A stretch of 64,000 nucleotides of DNA from Serripes groenlandicus. Lineage: Eukaryota; Mollusca; Bivalvia; Cardiida; Cardiidae. The notes beneath the pieces are model-generated. The model was not told where the DNA came from. It did not search any database and saw only the letters and a program-made list of their open reading frames with translations. The stretch is taken from the NCBI GenBank assembly GCA_031761405.1, contig JASEVX010000377.1, positions 67,501 to 131,500 on the forward strand, given 5' to 3'. Of the stretch, positions 21,301 through 28,500 are shown in pieces. Both the position numbers and the translations under genes were made by a program. Positions within the stretch are counted from its first letter, which is position 1. The number at the start of each line of letters is the position of its first letter.

Positions 21301-22567
21301 ACACATTATCCAGATGGAAACGTTAACCATTTCCCACATACAACACATCTGCAGCAGACGATTTTGAAAACATACCAGAACAAATTTGGAAACTCCCTTT
21401 AAATGAAAGAACACTTATTGAATAGAGTTGAAAACATGGTGACAAAAGTATAAAATGCTCGTTTTGAGCAATTTCTTCTTTTGTCAACATGTTTTCAAAA
21501 AGCTGTCTGCTGCAGAGGTGCCGAAAAGGGTATATATTAGGGAAAGGGTTAATTAACAATTTCCTACATATGCAGCAGTTCACTTTGAAAACATCAAGAT
21601 GAAAATATGGAAAAACTTCTAAAATTGTAAGCAAAATTATTATGAGATAATTCTCCTTTTTGCTGCAATGTCGTCTGCTGCAGATGTATCAACATGGGCC
21701 TGCATGTGGAAAAGGGTAAATGTGTTACCTGGATTTTCATTGACAAACCTGACCAAAGTGTAAATGTGTTACCTGGACTTTCATTGACAAGCCTAACCAA
21801 AGCATTAACAGCGTATTCTTTTTGTATTTGATCCGTGGAGACCTGCATGTCCGGTGTGTTATCTCCCAAACCATCCGAACCATGGTAGTGAGTGGCCTCC
21901 AATCCTTCCCCAACAAGAGCTGTACTGGCACCTTTATAAACTGGTACCTGCAATTATTGATTGATTGATTGGGATTTTACCCTGTTTTTAACATTTATTC
22001 AATCATATTACGGCGGCTAGTTCATCTTCTGATATGTTTCCTCATCAGTACTCCACACAACAAACTTTCAGAGCAAATGGCTTCTTTTCTACATAGACTT
22101 AGTCTGTTAGCCCATTGGTGGAAGACAAACGATGCTTTTCACTGTGACTTTTGTCAAATGTCAGAAAGAATGTTGGCCGAGCTGGGGTTTAAGCCTTGAT
22201 TGACAGCCTGCATCACTACTGACTAAGCTATCGGGGCTTGGCGGTACCTGGAGTTGTTTTCTGCAGCAATAATTATCTTTTCATTACAGAGATTTTTAAT
22301 ACATGTACCTAGATTGTTTTGAAGTTGTTTTCTGCTGCTTTGATTTACAAGAAAGGGTTAAGAGAAAACCTGTCATATCTAATTTACATCAAGCCTATCA
22401 CAGGCGGTGAGAACTTTGAGAGTGTTGAGACACACTTGGTCCACATTACAGTTACCGGCCACACATGTTATCCCGACCACTTGTATGTCGGGTTTAGACA
22501 GGGCTAGCATTATAGCCTGGGCATCGTCCATCCCAGTGTCTACGTCGATTATATACTTGTGAACCAT
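9062..22567 (-). CDS. Inosine/uridine-type nucleoside hydrolase, five-exon gene (314 aa by my splicing)
   Basis: This gene should hydrolyse the N-glycosidic bond of ribonucleosides (purine/pyrimidine salvage), releasing base and ribose. The exons I join are 22567-22388, 21947-21773, 20361-20245, 17261-17119 (exon 4A) and 9391-9062. The phases agree at every junction and the product is 314 aa, the usual size for the family. The N-terminus shows the Ca/ribose-binding DVDTGMDDAQAI motif at about residues 8-19. The middle has PGEITLVALAPLTNIALA and MGGNVEG, then EFNF-DPDAA, and the last exon has the family's C-terminal SCDL...TRGMMVVDW block. The start is the ATG right after an acceptor at 22572; a 5' UTR exon probably lies further upstream. 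The 7.7 kb last intron holds an LTR element in the opposite orientation. Identity is from known family motifs; the splicing is inferred and there is no transcript to confirm it. Confidence 0.85.
9500..9700. repeat. Inverted repeat around aaacggttgtaact
   Basis: gggcttggcgtgaaacggttg (9449-9469) returns inverted at 9667-9687 (caaccgtttcacgccaagccc), with an inner palindrome (gccattgctcagaacgagcaatggc). This is a ~240 bp hairpin element (9447-9690), probably another MITE family. Confidence 0.75.
9837..10582. mobile_element. 'aacaagagggcc' element, copy 4, left part
   Basis: Three modules exactly 166 bp apart (10075, 10241, 10407). The minisatellite and LTR element follow. A matching 3' end (aagctcaccatgagcactttgtgctcaagagagctta) lies at 15,510-15,547, suggesting one element split by later events. 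Confidence 0.7.
10583..10759. repeat. 31-bp-type minisatellite, left part
   Basis: About five tandem units of the type aacaggtgagaatagagtaaa. The array is interrupted at CAGG by the LTR element and resumes at 15032. Confidence 0.85.
10760..11093 (+). repeat. 5' LTR
   Basis: 334 bp, TG...CA ends. Contains a tatataaatg TATA-like box and a GA-rich run (gagagagagag). It appears identical to the 3' LTR. Confidence 0.9.
11319..12221 (+). CDS. LTR element Gag (capsid/nucleocapsid)
   Basis: The first ATG (11319) after the LTR starts MTEQMFLELFQSVDGH. There is a retrotransposon capsid-like region (RFDGSNPKEFKEWIKSIEKF; LILRKIRQKTGETVQVYAERM), then a CCHC zinc knuckle CNYCHKIGHLIADC. A second knuckle begins CYQCGEPGH but its last Cys is out of frame, because a short indel near 12,168 shifts the frame and ends the ORF at 12221. 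It would form the particle shell. As shown it is probably truncated at the C-terminus. Confidence 0.82.
   Translation: MTEQMFLELFQSVDGHMTNINTTMGAQGVAKVVQRFDGSNPKEFKEWIKSIEKFGTLTGIPNERVKYIAYQASVGPVSDFIKRYIEQNADHTWNQIKGELKTRFGEVVDSQHALLILRKIRQKTGETVQVYAERMLNMGEEAFEGQDQNAIQRQLVGYFIDGLREDSLKMKIMRENPQLFQNAVTIATREQNLRRRFQLRTGHAPGAGGNHQIDEAVPMEVDHYRQKIKCNYCHKIGHLIADCRARRRDGQVNLAQIRQDKGRYRKSVICYQCGEPGHFGHGNVEKEAMGLREFISRCNI
12205..13002 (+). CDS. LTR element retropepsin-like protease region
   Basis: Open in a different frame from gag. Shows the aspartic-protease signature LLDSGAEVSLI (about 12,361) and the flap-side motif VILGIDWL (about 12,571), spaced as in Ty3/gypsy-like proteases. The first ATG is at 12454, after the active site, so expression would need frameshifting or a gag-pro fusion. 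The frame stops at 13002 with no polymerase following. Confidence 0.75.
   Translation, partial: VGATFKRKNFPRVKARGGSWFNKQNKNTIFINSASVGLNSLLLKFGNQKYRSLLDSGAEVSLINRRVYDNLKVKPKLRKHSLNLATAGNTPLHVDGFAEIEFLIGGLKMSQKFYVVRNLNRNVILGIDWLQSRGVRVYHDLGCIRVHNPLADDIHVASIARTKSKIKILPQTAHVCYCKVRKHSEFPVGQNYEISSFEKGYIGNEPGLLITNAVVKLSWGRFSEKTEFVNCDAPPIYKQQVIKIRRKNREICADTDVRMKMYTGI
13003..14690 (+). other. Degenerate internal region of the LTR element
   Basis: Apart from the env-like fragment I see only short open frames (13524-13727, 14294-14533) without recognisable motifs. It occupies the place where reverse transcriptase, RNase H and integrase would normally be. Confidence 0.5.
13150..13494 (+). pseudogene. 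Env-like remnant of the LTR element
   Basis: An open frame with a segment in which a basic stretch is followed by Cys-containing and aromatic residues (KQECTASIEYFTLAAPY). This is reminiscent of the receptor-domain end of F-type envelope proteins in insect and mollusc errantivirus-like elements. No signal peptide, furin site or convincing membrane anchor is seen. The assignment is tentative. Confidence 0.3.
14698..15031 (+). repeat. 3' LTR
   Basis: 334 bp, the direct copy of 10760-11093, preceded by the polypurine run at about 14,684-14,693 and followed by the CAGG target duplication. Confidence 0.9.
15032..15112. repeat. 31-bp-type minisatellite, right part
   Basis: Two and a half further units of the same array, starting with the CAGG target duplication. 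Confidence 0.85.
15113..15550. mobile_element. Probable 3' part of 'aacaagagggcc' element copy 4
   Basis: Diverged internal text, then the characteristic ending with agctcacc...ggtgagct-like hairpin. Confidence 0.5.
15618..15835 (-). mobile_element. piggyBac-like MITE
   Basis: Long arm first; the central loop is shortened to gaaattgagcaatttc. Right end gggaaaggaTTAA. Confidence 0.8.
16099..16263. mobile_element. Tc1/mariner-like MITE
   Basis: About 165 bp flanked by TA. Inverted ends tatatagtgaaacctgtgtata / tttagcacaggtttgactgtata. Fragments of the same family occur at 3,306-3,400 and 40,008-40,080. Confidence 0.7.
16511..16729 (+). mobile_element. piggyBac-like MITE, full length
   Basis: TTAA at both ends; the centre is ttgctcgtttttatcaa. 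Confidence 0.85.
16730..17075. mobile_element. Palindromic 'ACCCACAACATAGGG' element
   Basis: Ends with sequences of the type gagtaaac-tggt (16,734 and reverse at 17,050). Internal inverted units cgtctcaacgagac and cgtctcagtgagac with ttgagtacccacaacat. Relatives at 18.49, 18.86-19.24, 41.22, 42.53 and 43.65 kb. Confidence 0.65.
17119..17261 (-). CDS. Nucleoside hydrolase exon 4A (canonical-looking)
   Basis: 143 nt; acceptor ttgatag, donor catgg|gtacgc. Joined to exon 3 it reads MGGNVEGKGNSTLCGEFNF, then SDPDAAFVVLNEL and a TWE motif like that of animal family members. The EFN motif with Glu and Asn, which contact the ribose 5'-OH in studied family members, is intact. Phase 0 at the donor joins PW to DWFDKW of the last exon. 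Confidence 0.8.
17368..17577 (+). mobile_element. piggyBac-like MITE
   Basis: Diverged ends (ccttttccacatac / gagagggTTAA). It lies 107 bp upstream (5' side) of the exon 4A acceptor. Confidence 0.75.
18100..18227 (-). CDS. Nucleoside hydrolase alternative exon 4B
   Basis: 128 nt, acceptor ttattccag, donor ctgg|gtatag, with the same phases as exon 4A (two bases in, phase 0 out). Encodes ARGRIAMCADFNFYTDPEA...VVLQELSDINLLPYE, colinear with exon 4A (C-x-x-FNF-x-x-DP-x-AA-x-VVL-x-EL in both). The ribose-contact Glu of the family's EFN motif is Asp here, and the preceding G-N-T/S segment is replaced by R-I-A-M. The frame is open with both splice sites intact, so it does not look like a dead copy. 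A full-length MITE begins 31 bp upstream of the acceptor. It could still be a decaying duplicate that is never used. Confidence 0.7.
18261..18487 (-). mobile_element. piggyBac-like MITE upstream of exon 4B
   Basis: TTAA both ends. Its hairpin would form in the pre-mRNA 31 bases before the exon 4B acceptor. Confidence 0.85.
18647..18860 (+). mobile_element. piggyBac-like MITE, lacking one tip
   Basis: Starts TTAA directly followed by caattctgcagc, without CCCTTTCCCTCATA, and ends gggaaagagtTTAA. Confidence 0.75.
18861..19250. repeat. Fragments of the 'ACCCACAACATAGGG' element
   Basis: Several degraded units (gagtactcacaacataaggtttg and similar) in mixed order. Confidence 0.55.
19251..19455. 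repeat. Minisatellite, ~59 bp unit
   Basis: About 3.5 near-identical units 'ccttatctactcctctgccca...ggttttggaggtaacataaaacgag'. A final piece reappears after the SINE at 19,683, so the SINE inserted into the array. Confidence 0.85.
19456..19682 (-). mobile_element. tRNA-derived SINE inserted in the minisatellite
   Basis: The reverse strand shows a Ser-like head ccgctgtggtcgagtggttagcg and B box ggttcgatccc, followed by the ccagtactggtttg body. Confidence 0.8.
19746..19898 (+). mobile_element. piggyBac-like MITE, partial
   Basis: Central stem and long arm (gtcttcagctgcagaggtgtcag), end ttaagggttata. Confidence 0.6.
20048..20230 (-). mobile_element. piggyBac-like MITE, partial
   Basis: Shortened centre (gagaaattctcc); ends at the exon 3 donor flank of the nucleoside hydrolase. 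Confidence 0.7.
20245..20361 (-). CDS. Nucleoside hydrolase exon 3
   Basis: Encodes (G)EITLVALAPLTNIALA and KSVTIMGGNVE(G), both strongly conserved blocks of the nucleoside hydrolase fold. The acceptor is tgtttcag at 20363-20362, phase 1. The donor gaag|gtattg at 20244 is phase 1, so the split glycine codon or its equivalent is completed by either version of exon 4. A MITE remnant ends about 13 bp past the donor. Confidence 0.85.
20635..20858 (-). mobile_element. piggyBac-like MITE, full length
   Basis: TTAACCCTTTCTATCATATAG to aaaggg-TTAA. Confidence 0.85.
21323..21552 (+). mobile_element. piggyBac-like MITE, full length
   Basis: TTAA both ends; it abuts a second copy with no gap. Confidence 0.85.
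21553..21719 (+). mobile_element. piggyBac-like MITE, internally shortened
   Basis: Head-to-tail with the previous copy; ends 8 bp from the distal donor of nucleoside hydrolase exon 2. Confidence 0.7.
21727..21816 (-). repeat. 44 bp tandem duplication of the exon 2 3' end and its splice donor
   Basis: Two direct copies, 44 bp apart, each contain the VN-E-PG coding end and the same ccag|gtaacac donor (donors at 21772 and 21728). A shift of 44 nt is not a multiple of three. Using the distal donor would run into exon 3 in the wrong frame and meet TAA after two codons (ggg aaa taa). The proximal donor gives the conserved protein. Confidence 0.85.
21773..21947 (-). CDS. Nucleoside hydrolase exon 2 (proximal donor)
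   Basis: Encodes VPVYKGASTALVGEGL...HGSDGLGD...ALVRLVNESPG. The HGSDGLGD block is the family's H-G-DGLG motif. The acceptor is attgcag at 21949-21948. The donor ccag|gtaacac at 21772 is phase 1 and joins PG-EITLVALAPLTN of exon 3. A 44 bp tandem copy of this exon end with a second identical donor lies downstream (see 21727-21816). Confidence 0.85.
21957..22243 (-). mobile_element. tRNA-derived SINE
   Basis: The reverse strand starts gccaagccccgatagcttagtc, body with agccatttgctctga; tail side is gattgattgattg at 21,957. Lies between exons 1 and 2. Confidence 0.7.
22388..22567 (-). CDS. Nucleoside hydrolase exon 1 (coding)
   Basis: Encodes 60 residues starting MVHKYIIDVDTGMDDAQ. The three acidic residues D-D-DD of the DVDTGMDD motif are all present; in the family they bind Ca2+ and the ribose hydroxyls. 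The start ATG (22567-22565) sits just inside an exon whose acceptor is ttgcag. The donor GAT|gtaaat at 22387 is phase 0, joining ...CDRLD to VPVYKGA in exon 2, as expected for the family's R-D-IPVY-GA stretch. Confidence 0.85.
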
Positions 22568-22774
22568 TCTGCAACTCTGCAAAGAAATATTTTATTCAAC
22601 GTCACTTTTGACAACTTAAGCCGAGATAGATTTCACCATGCAAATCTCCTTTTCCCATTATGTTAAGAACTTAACACCGGTCAGATGATCAGATATATCT
22701 AACATGTAGTTTTTCTGCATTTTTTTAAGGGAGATTATAACGAAAAATATAGAGACTCTGGTCTTTTTTATTAC

Positions 22775-23004
22775 TTAACCCTTTCCCACATACAACACAT
22801 CTGCAGCAGACGACTTTAACATATAAATCAAGTTCTAAATAAAGAAAATCTCTAAATAATAGTATGATTGTTGAATAGAGTTGAAATCATTGTGGCAAAT
22901 AAAGAAATTGCTGATCATGAGCAATTTCTCCTTTCGCCACAATGATTTCAAAAGTCGTCTGCTGCAGAGGCACCAGAAAGCGTCTATATGTGGGAAAGGG
23001 TTAA
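22775..23004 (+). mobile_element. piggyBac-like MITE, full length
   Basis: TTAACCCTTTCCCACATAC to GTGGGAAAGGG-TTAA, with an almost perfect central stem. Confidence 0.9.
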
Positions 23005-23070
23005 ATAAACCCTATCTAGTGGGAACTCAAAACAACTATCTGACTCTGAGGATTCATTTAAGTACCACAA

Positions 23071-23266
23071 TAACCATTTCCCTCATACAACAATTCTGCA
23101 GCAGACAACATTTGAAACATACTGACAAATACATGACAAATCTCCATAAATGAGAATTTAATCATTAAATAGAGTTGAAAACAGTGTGGCAAAAGAAGAT
23201 TTTTTTTGTTTTGAGCAAATTCTCCTTGTGTCACGATGTTTTCAAAAGTCGTCTGCTGCAGATGAA
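23071..23266 (+). mobile_element. piggyBac-like MITE, missing the right tip
   Basis: Left tip taaccatttccctcatac; right side stops after gtcgtctgctgcag. Confidence 0.65.
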
Positions 23267-23616
23267 ATACACCACTTAATTATATATAGAGTTTTGTGAA
23301 CCCTTTGTTTGAAGCTTTGTAGGCCTGTTCCACTTACCCTTTCCAACATACAATAAATCTGCAGTCTAATATATAGATAATCTCTAATATATCTATAGGT
23401 GCTACCTATTTACGAAAAAAAATGTTTTTGTAGGGACGATATCGGTGTAGATCAGCATGTCAGCGGATATAATGCAGTTTGAACTATAGATGTCTAGGCA
23501 TTTGATCAACGTAGTGGCAGGGCTGTTAGTGGCATTCAGAGATTACATATATAAATGTTTTACTTGTATGCAGTTCTGGTAAGACCGTAACATGAGCATA
23601 TAAACAGGCTCACCAG

Positions 23617-23890
23617 ATCAGTTTGTTTGTTTGTTTGTTTGGAGTTTAACGCCGCTTTCAACAGCTTTGGTCATATCACGGCGGTCAGTGCACCTACCCA
23701 TGTTTTCCTGGCTTTCCCACACCAGTACTTACACAACATTCTTTCGAAGCCACTGACTACTTTCTCACATAGATCAGAGGTGAGAGGCAATGGAAAACAT
23801 CGCCCGAAAGAACGCGCCGCAACCGGGTATCGAACCCGTGACCTCCAGATCACGAGTCAGATACGCTACTAATTGAGCTACCCGGCCGGC
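23617..23890 (-). mobile_element. tRNA-derived SINE with (CAAA)n tail
   Basis: Reading the reverse strand: gggtagctcaattagtagcg (A box), ggttcgatacc (B box), body, then gcggcgttaaac and a tail of caaacaaac repeats. Complete; not a true tRNA because the acceptor stem does not close and the body continues. Confidence 0.88.
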
Positions 23891-24149
23891 TCACCAGATC
23901 AGTCTTCACTGTTTCTTAAATGTAACGAGAACCTTTCCAACTTATACATATGTAATTATATATACATTGCATCGTAACTGAACATTTGGAAGTATTATTA
24001 TGATCCTGAATTGAAAAGATTGTAGGAAAAAAGAAGAAATTGACACAATGGTTTTGACTCCTTTCAATAGTTTTGATTTATAAATATTTTCCATATTTTT
24101 CACCTTATTCATATATATCCGAAAATTTGAATGTTAAATTGTGACAAGG

Positions 24150-24367
24150 AGTTGAAAACAATGTCAGAAAAAAGAAGATATTGCTCATTCAGAGTACTTT
24201 TTTTCTACAATGTTACACAATGACCAATTTCTCCCTTTGCTACAATGATTTCAACTCAATTGAATTATAAAACTTTCATTCAGAGATTTGTCATAGTATC
24301 GCTTTTAAGAAGGTTTCAAAGTCGTCTTCTTCAGATGCCATATTGTGGTGTATGTAGGAAAGGGTTA
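24150..24367 (+). mobile_element. piggyBac-like MITE, diverged
   Basis: Right end gtcgtcttcttcagatg...gtaggaaaggg-TTAA; centre ttgctcattcagag. Confidence 0.55.
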
Positions 24368-24411
24368 ATGTTTTATGGTTCAATTATGGCATGAAAACTA
24401 AAACTTGAAAG

Positions 24412-24638
24412 TTAACCCTTACATCCACATACAGCAAATCTGTATCAGACGTCTTTGAAAACATCCTGGCAAAACGTGAACAATCTCTATAGATTGGACT
24501 TAAATTATCAAAGCTGTAAACACTGTTGCAAATGTAGAAATTGCTCTTGATGAGTAATTTCTCTTTTTTTCACACTGTTTTCAAAAGCTGTCTGCTGCAG
24601 ATGCGTCAAAATGACTCTGCAACAAGAAAAGGGTTTAA
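24412..24638 (+). mobile_element. piggyBac-like MITE
   Basis: TTAACCCTTACATCCACATAC start, aaaaggg-tTTAA end. Confidence 0.78.
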
Positions 24639-24756
24639 AAATCTCATAGCCTTACATCATGATTGTATAGGTGTCTATTTTATACCCTTTATTAAAAGCC
24701 TTGATACTGAGATGTAAAATGAGTATTTGTCCAAAGGTATGTTCTTATTACTCTAT

Positions 24757-24943
24757 TTACCATTTCCTACAAACAAACACTTTCTGACGCCTGAAGAAGA
24801 TGACTTTTGAAAACAGTGTGGCAAAAGGAGAAATTACTCTATATTTATTAATGAAACTATCATTTATCGAGATTTTACATGGTTTTGACAAAATGTTTTA
24901 AAAGTCGTCTGCTGCAGATTTGTTTTATGTGGGAAAGGGTTAA
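24757..24943 (-). mobile_element. piggyBac-like MITE, shortened
   Basis: Centre deleted after ggagaaatt; right tip gtgggaaaggg-TTAA intact. Confidence 0.72.
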
Positions 24944-24964
24944 ACTCTATGAATGAGGTACATA

Positions 24965-25165
24965 AATAGCAGACGACGTTGAAAACATATAGACAAAAAT
25001 ATGGAAAATTTATATGAAAGAAGGTATGATGACTGAAAAAAGTTGAAAGCATTGCTGCAAAAGGAGAAATTGTTCATCTTGAGCAATTTCTACTTTTGTC
25101 ACAATGTTTCAAAAGTTTTCTGCTCCAGAGGCATCAGAAAAAATCTGTAAGTGGGAAAAGGTGAA
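24965..25165 (+). mobile_element. piggyBac-like MITE, partial
   Basis: Lacks the left tip (starts cagacgacgttgaaaac). Lies 58 bp downstream of the FANCG-like stop codon. Confidence 0.65.
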
Positions 25166-25222
25166 AAACATAAAATATACCCTTCAACTTCAGCTTAACA
25201 AAGAAATCTTTCCTCGATTTTC

Positions 25223-25532
25223 TCAGCGTTCATCTGGTTTTATTTGTGAAGCAAGTCTTTGAAATTGTAAAGCATCCCCAGGTTGGTTGATTTCCTTCAT
25301 TATTTTAGCGATCAGCGAATACAACTCGAATTCTAATGTCAATGATTTTGAATGACTATGTAGCTTATCAAACAATGTGCTCATCTGACTGTGGCTTGTA
25401 GACTGTGGGTCTCCACTTAACCTTGGTTTCTTTGACACTGGTTGGCTAGATGAAGATGTTTGACTTGATAGAACTGTAACTGCTTTCACAGAGAATAGTT
25501 TCTTCTTGTATGCAGATATACTGTCAACAGCC
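25223..25532 (-). CDS. FANCG: FANCG-like terminal exon
   Basis: Acceptor tcttttcag, one base completing the split codon, then AVDSISAYKKKLFSV, a Ser-rich stretch with SKKPRLSGDP (a candidate basic nuclear-localisation cluster), and helix FELYSLIAKIMKEINQPGDALQFQRLASQ, ending KPDER and stop. The C-terminus is shorter than in human FANCG. Confidence 0.78.
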
Positions 25533-28500
25533 CTGAAAAGAAATAATAATATTAAACTCCAAACAACAGTAACTGGTTTAGCTTTTTTCCTTTCTGTTGG
25601 TAGAAAAACAAGAGTGCCCTCGAGCGAAGACCAAGGCTCGTCCAAAACGGGGCAAAACATGTGAACTACGTTTCATTTGAATATGTGTAACTGTTTTTGA
25701 GTTATGGGTTAAGGTTAAAGTTTTGTGACAATGATGCCAGAGGTATCACAATATACTTTTTTTCTTCACAAAACAGACAAACTAAAAATAGTAACATGAT
25801 TTTAAATCCCTTTATTTTGTTTTGTATAATAGCATGCTATGGTGTTGACCATGCACAAATTGCTTTTACACACGATTTTGGGGTCATAAACGATTATTGA
25901 TATAGAAGAAATGGTTGATAAGAGAATTGAGTCGAAAGGACATTTTTATGGTTAATTGATTAGATGGTGATAAGTGCATCCTGAACTGGCTCTGCACTGT
26001 TTGTCAGTTAGTCATTATAAGAGTTCAAGACACTGCTGTAATTCAGTATCTATATTGATCCTTAGCATGAATGTGCAGGCAAGTCTTTTTCCTTATGTGT
26101 AATAAAAATGTTAGGGTTTGTTTTTGCGATCACCACTAAAATACATTTGTGCGCTAGCTATTGCCAAATCATGCTGGCCCAGTTTATACAGCACCTCAGC
26201 TTTGTATTTACAGAGCACCACTAAAATATACCTTTGTGCGCTAGCTATTGCCGAATCATGCTGGCCCAGTTTATACAGCACCTCCGCTTTGTATTTGCAC
26301 GCCACCACACCCTCTTCATACAATAAAACTTGAGAAGTCGAGTCCATGTTTATACTAGAAGCAAAAGCCTGACTAGCATCCTCCGTTAAACTTTCACTAA
26401 GCTGTCGCTTTCTTTTCCTAGTGCTGGGAGTGTTTGCCGAGAAGTCTAAAGTAGGTCGATTCACACTAGAGTTAATCAAGGAACCGTCCGGACAGTTCCC
26501 ACTGAATGTTAGGCTGAGGTCAAGCACTGATTCCTTAGTGTGGTAGCATGCAATGACTTGATTACAGAGACTAAGACAATCTGTAAGCTGGTTTGCACGA
26601 AGAAGAGCTAGTATCGCCTCATGATGGACTTGTAAAAGTGGTGGTATTCTGGTATAATCCTACAAAAGAAATGAGATGTTGGTCCAACACATTATGCTAA
26701 TGCTCATTTTTCTTCGGAATAGGCATGTTATATCTCTTACAAAGTTAAATAATACATGTTGAGAAAAATCAGCTTACATACAAATATAAGGGTTGCCACT
26801 TGATCTTAAAAGCAATTCCTCCCTTTCAACATGTTCAACACTTTGTAAAAAGTATACTTCTACATTTCAAATTCTGAATTAGAAAAATTAAATCTGCAAA
26901 AATGGAAGCATGTTTCGAAATAAATAAGAATTGAGGAATTTCTCTTCTTCCCTATAAGTTTTTCTCTGCTACAGAGGCATAGAAATATGTCTGTATTTCA
27001 GCAAGGATAATTGTTTTATTGTGGCTTTACTCAGTTTTCAACATTATTTCAGCTATACAACTGCAACAGTTCACTTATTCATGATCCCTGCATAAACAAA
27101 CCAGTACTAGGCTAGGAAATGTGACTTGCTCAAGGGCACTTCACTAGGACCGCCGCAACTGGGGACCGAACACGGGATGCCTGGTTCTCAAATCCTGACA
27201 TTAACCATTCGCCCATGGTGGATTCCTCAGCAAGGATAACATCAGAGACCCAGATGAGCAGGAGTAAGTAGGTTCTTGGCCCACAATATCTCCTTTATAC
27301 AATATAATCAATCTCTAAAGTGATGGGTACTCAAGGAACGTCTAATGTCAATGATTATTTTGAGTACCGTAACAAAGGATATAAACCCTTTCCCACATAC
27401 AACAAATCTGCAGCAGACTACTTTGAAAATATCTAGGCAAACATATGGAAATTTCTGTGAATGAAATAAAATCAATTGAATAAGGTTGAAAACATTGAAG
27501 CAAAAAGAGAAATTGCTTGTTATGAGCAATTTTTCTAATTTTGACTCAATGTTTTCAAAAGTCTTCTGCTTTAGATGCGTCTGCAAGTGGTTAAGGGCTA
27601 AACTAACCCACCAGTGAATCCAAAGACTGAAGATGTGTTATGAGGTGCTTATACTTCTCAGCAGCTACTGTGTACCTACAATATTTCAATGTAAATGAGC
27701 CTGTTCACGCTAAAAGCTACATGTTGGCCCTTTCCCACATACAGCAAATCTGCAGCAGACGACTTTGAAAATATCTAGGCTCAAGGATGAAAACATTCTA
27801 AATGAAAAATTAATTATTAAACAGAGTTGAAAACATTGTGACAAAAGGAGAAATAGCTCATTATGAGCAATTTCTCCTTTTGTCACATTGTTTTCAATAA
27901 CAGTCTGCTGCAGAGGCATTAAAATGCATCTTTATAAGGGAAAGGGTAAATGAAGTTTACAATCATAAATTTATAATATAGTTGATCTTGATCAGACTGC
28001 ACTCATGTTAACAAAGGTCAGACAGAGAGTCCAATCTAGGAGGGGGCATTGTGCTAATTCTCACACTGTTTTGAATATTCCCCCCTAAATTTGTATGGAA
28101 CGGGGGATTTTTTTTACATAGACAAAGAAGGGAAAATGCCTCACTTCGGGGAGCTTACTGACCAAACAACTCCATATAAAACAATTAATTAGTCTGCCAG
28201 TAAGCTCCCCGACTTTAAAGTTTAAACACAAAAAATAGCCAATTAACTCAATTATCGGATGATTGGCGATGACCTCACCGACACACATACCAATTAACGG
28301 ATAAGTGTAAAAATGTCCTGTGTTCTGTGTGGAGCATGTTGAGACCAGAGTCCCATACAGGCCAATAGCCTACTTATAGTTTTTGGTTTGTTAAAATTTA
28401 CGGGACAAACGTGCGTCCCTCCGGTACTATCCCAGACGTCCGGGACGATATGACATGTATGTATAAGGAGAGATATTAAACCATCAATCATTCAGCAAGT

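Noticed and set aside
23820..23890. A genuine tRNA gene on the minus strand
   Set aside because: A and B boxes are present but no acceptor stem closes, and the sequence continues into a SINE body with a CAAA-repeat tail.
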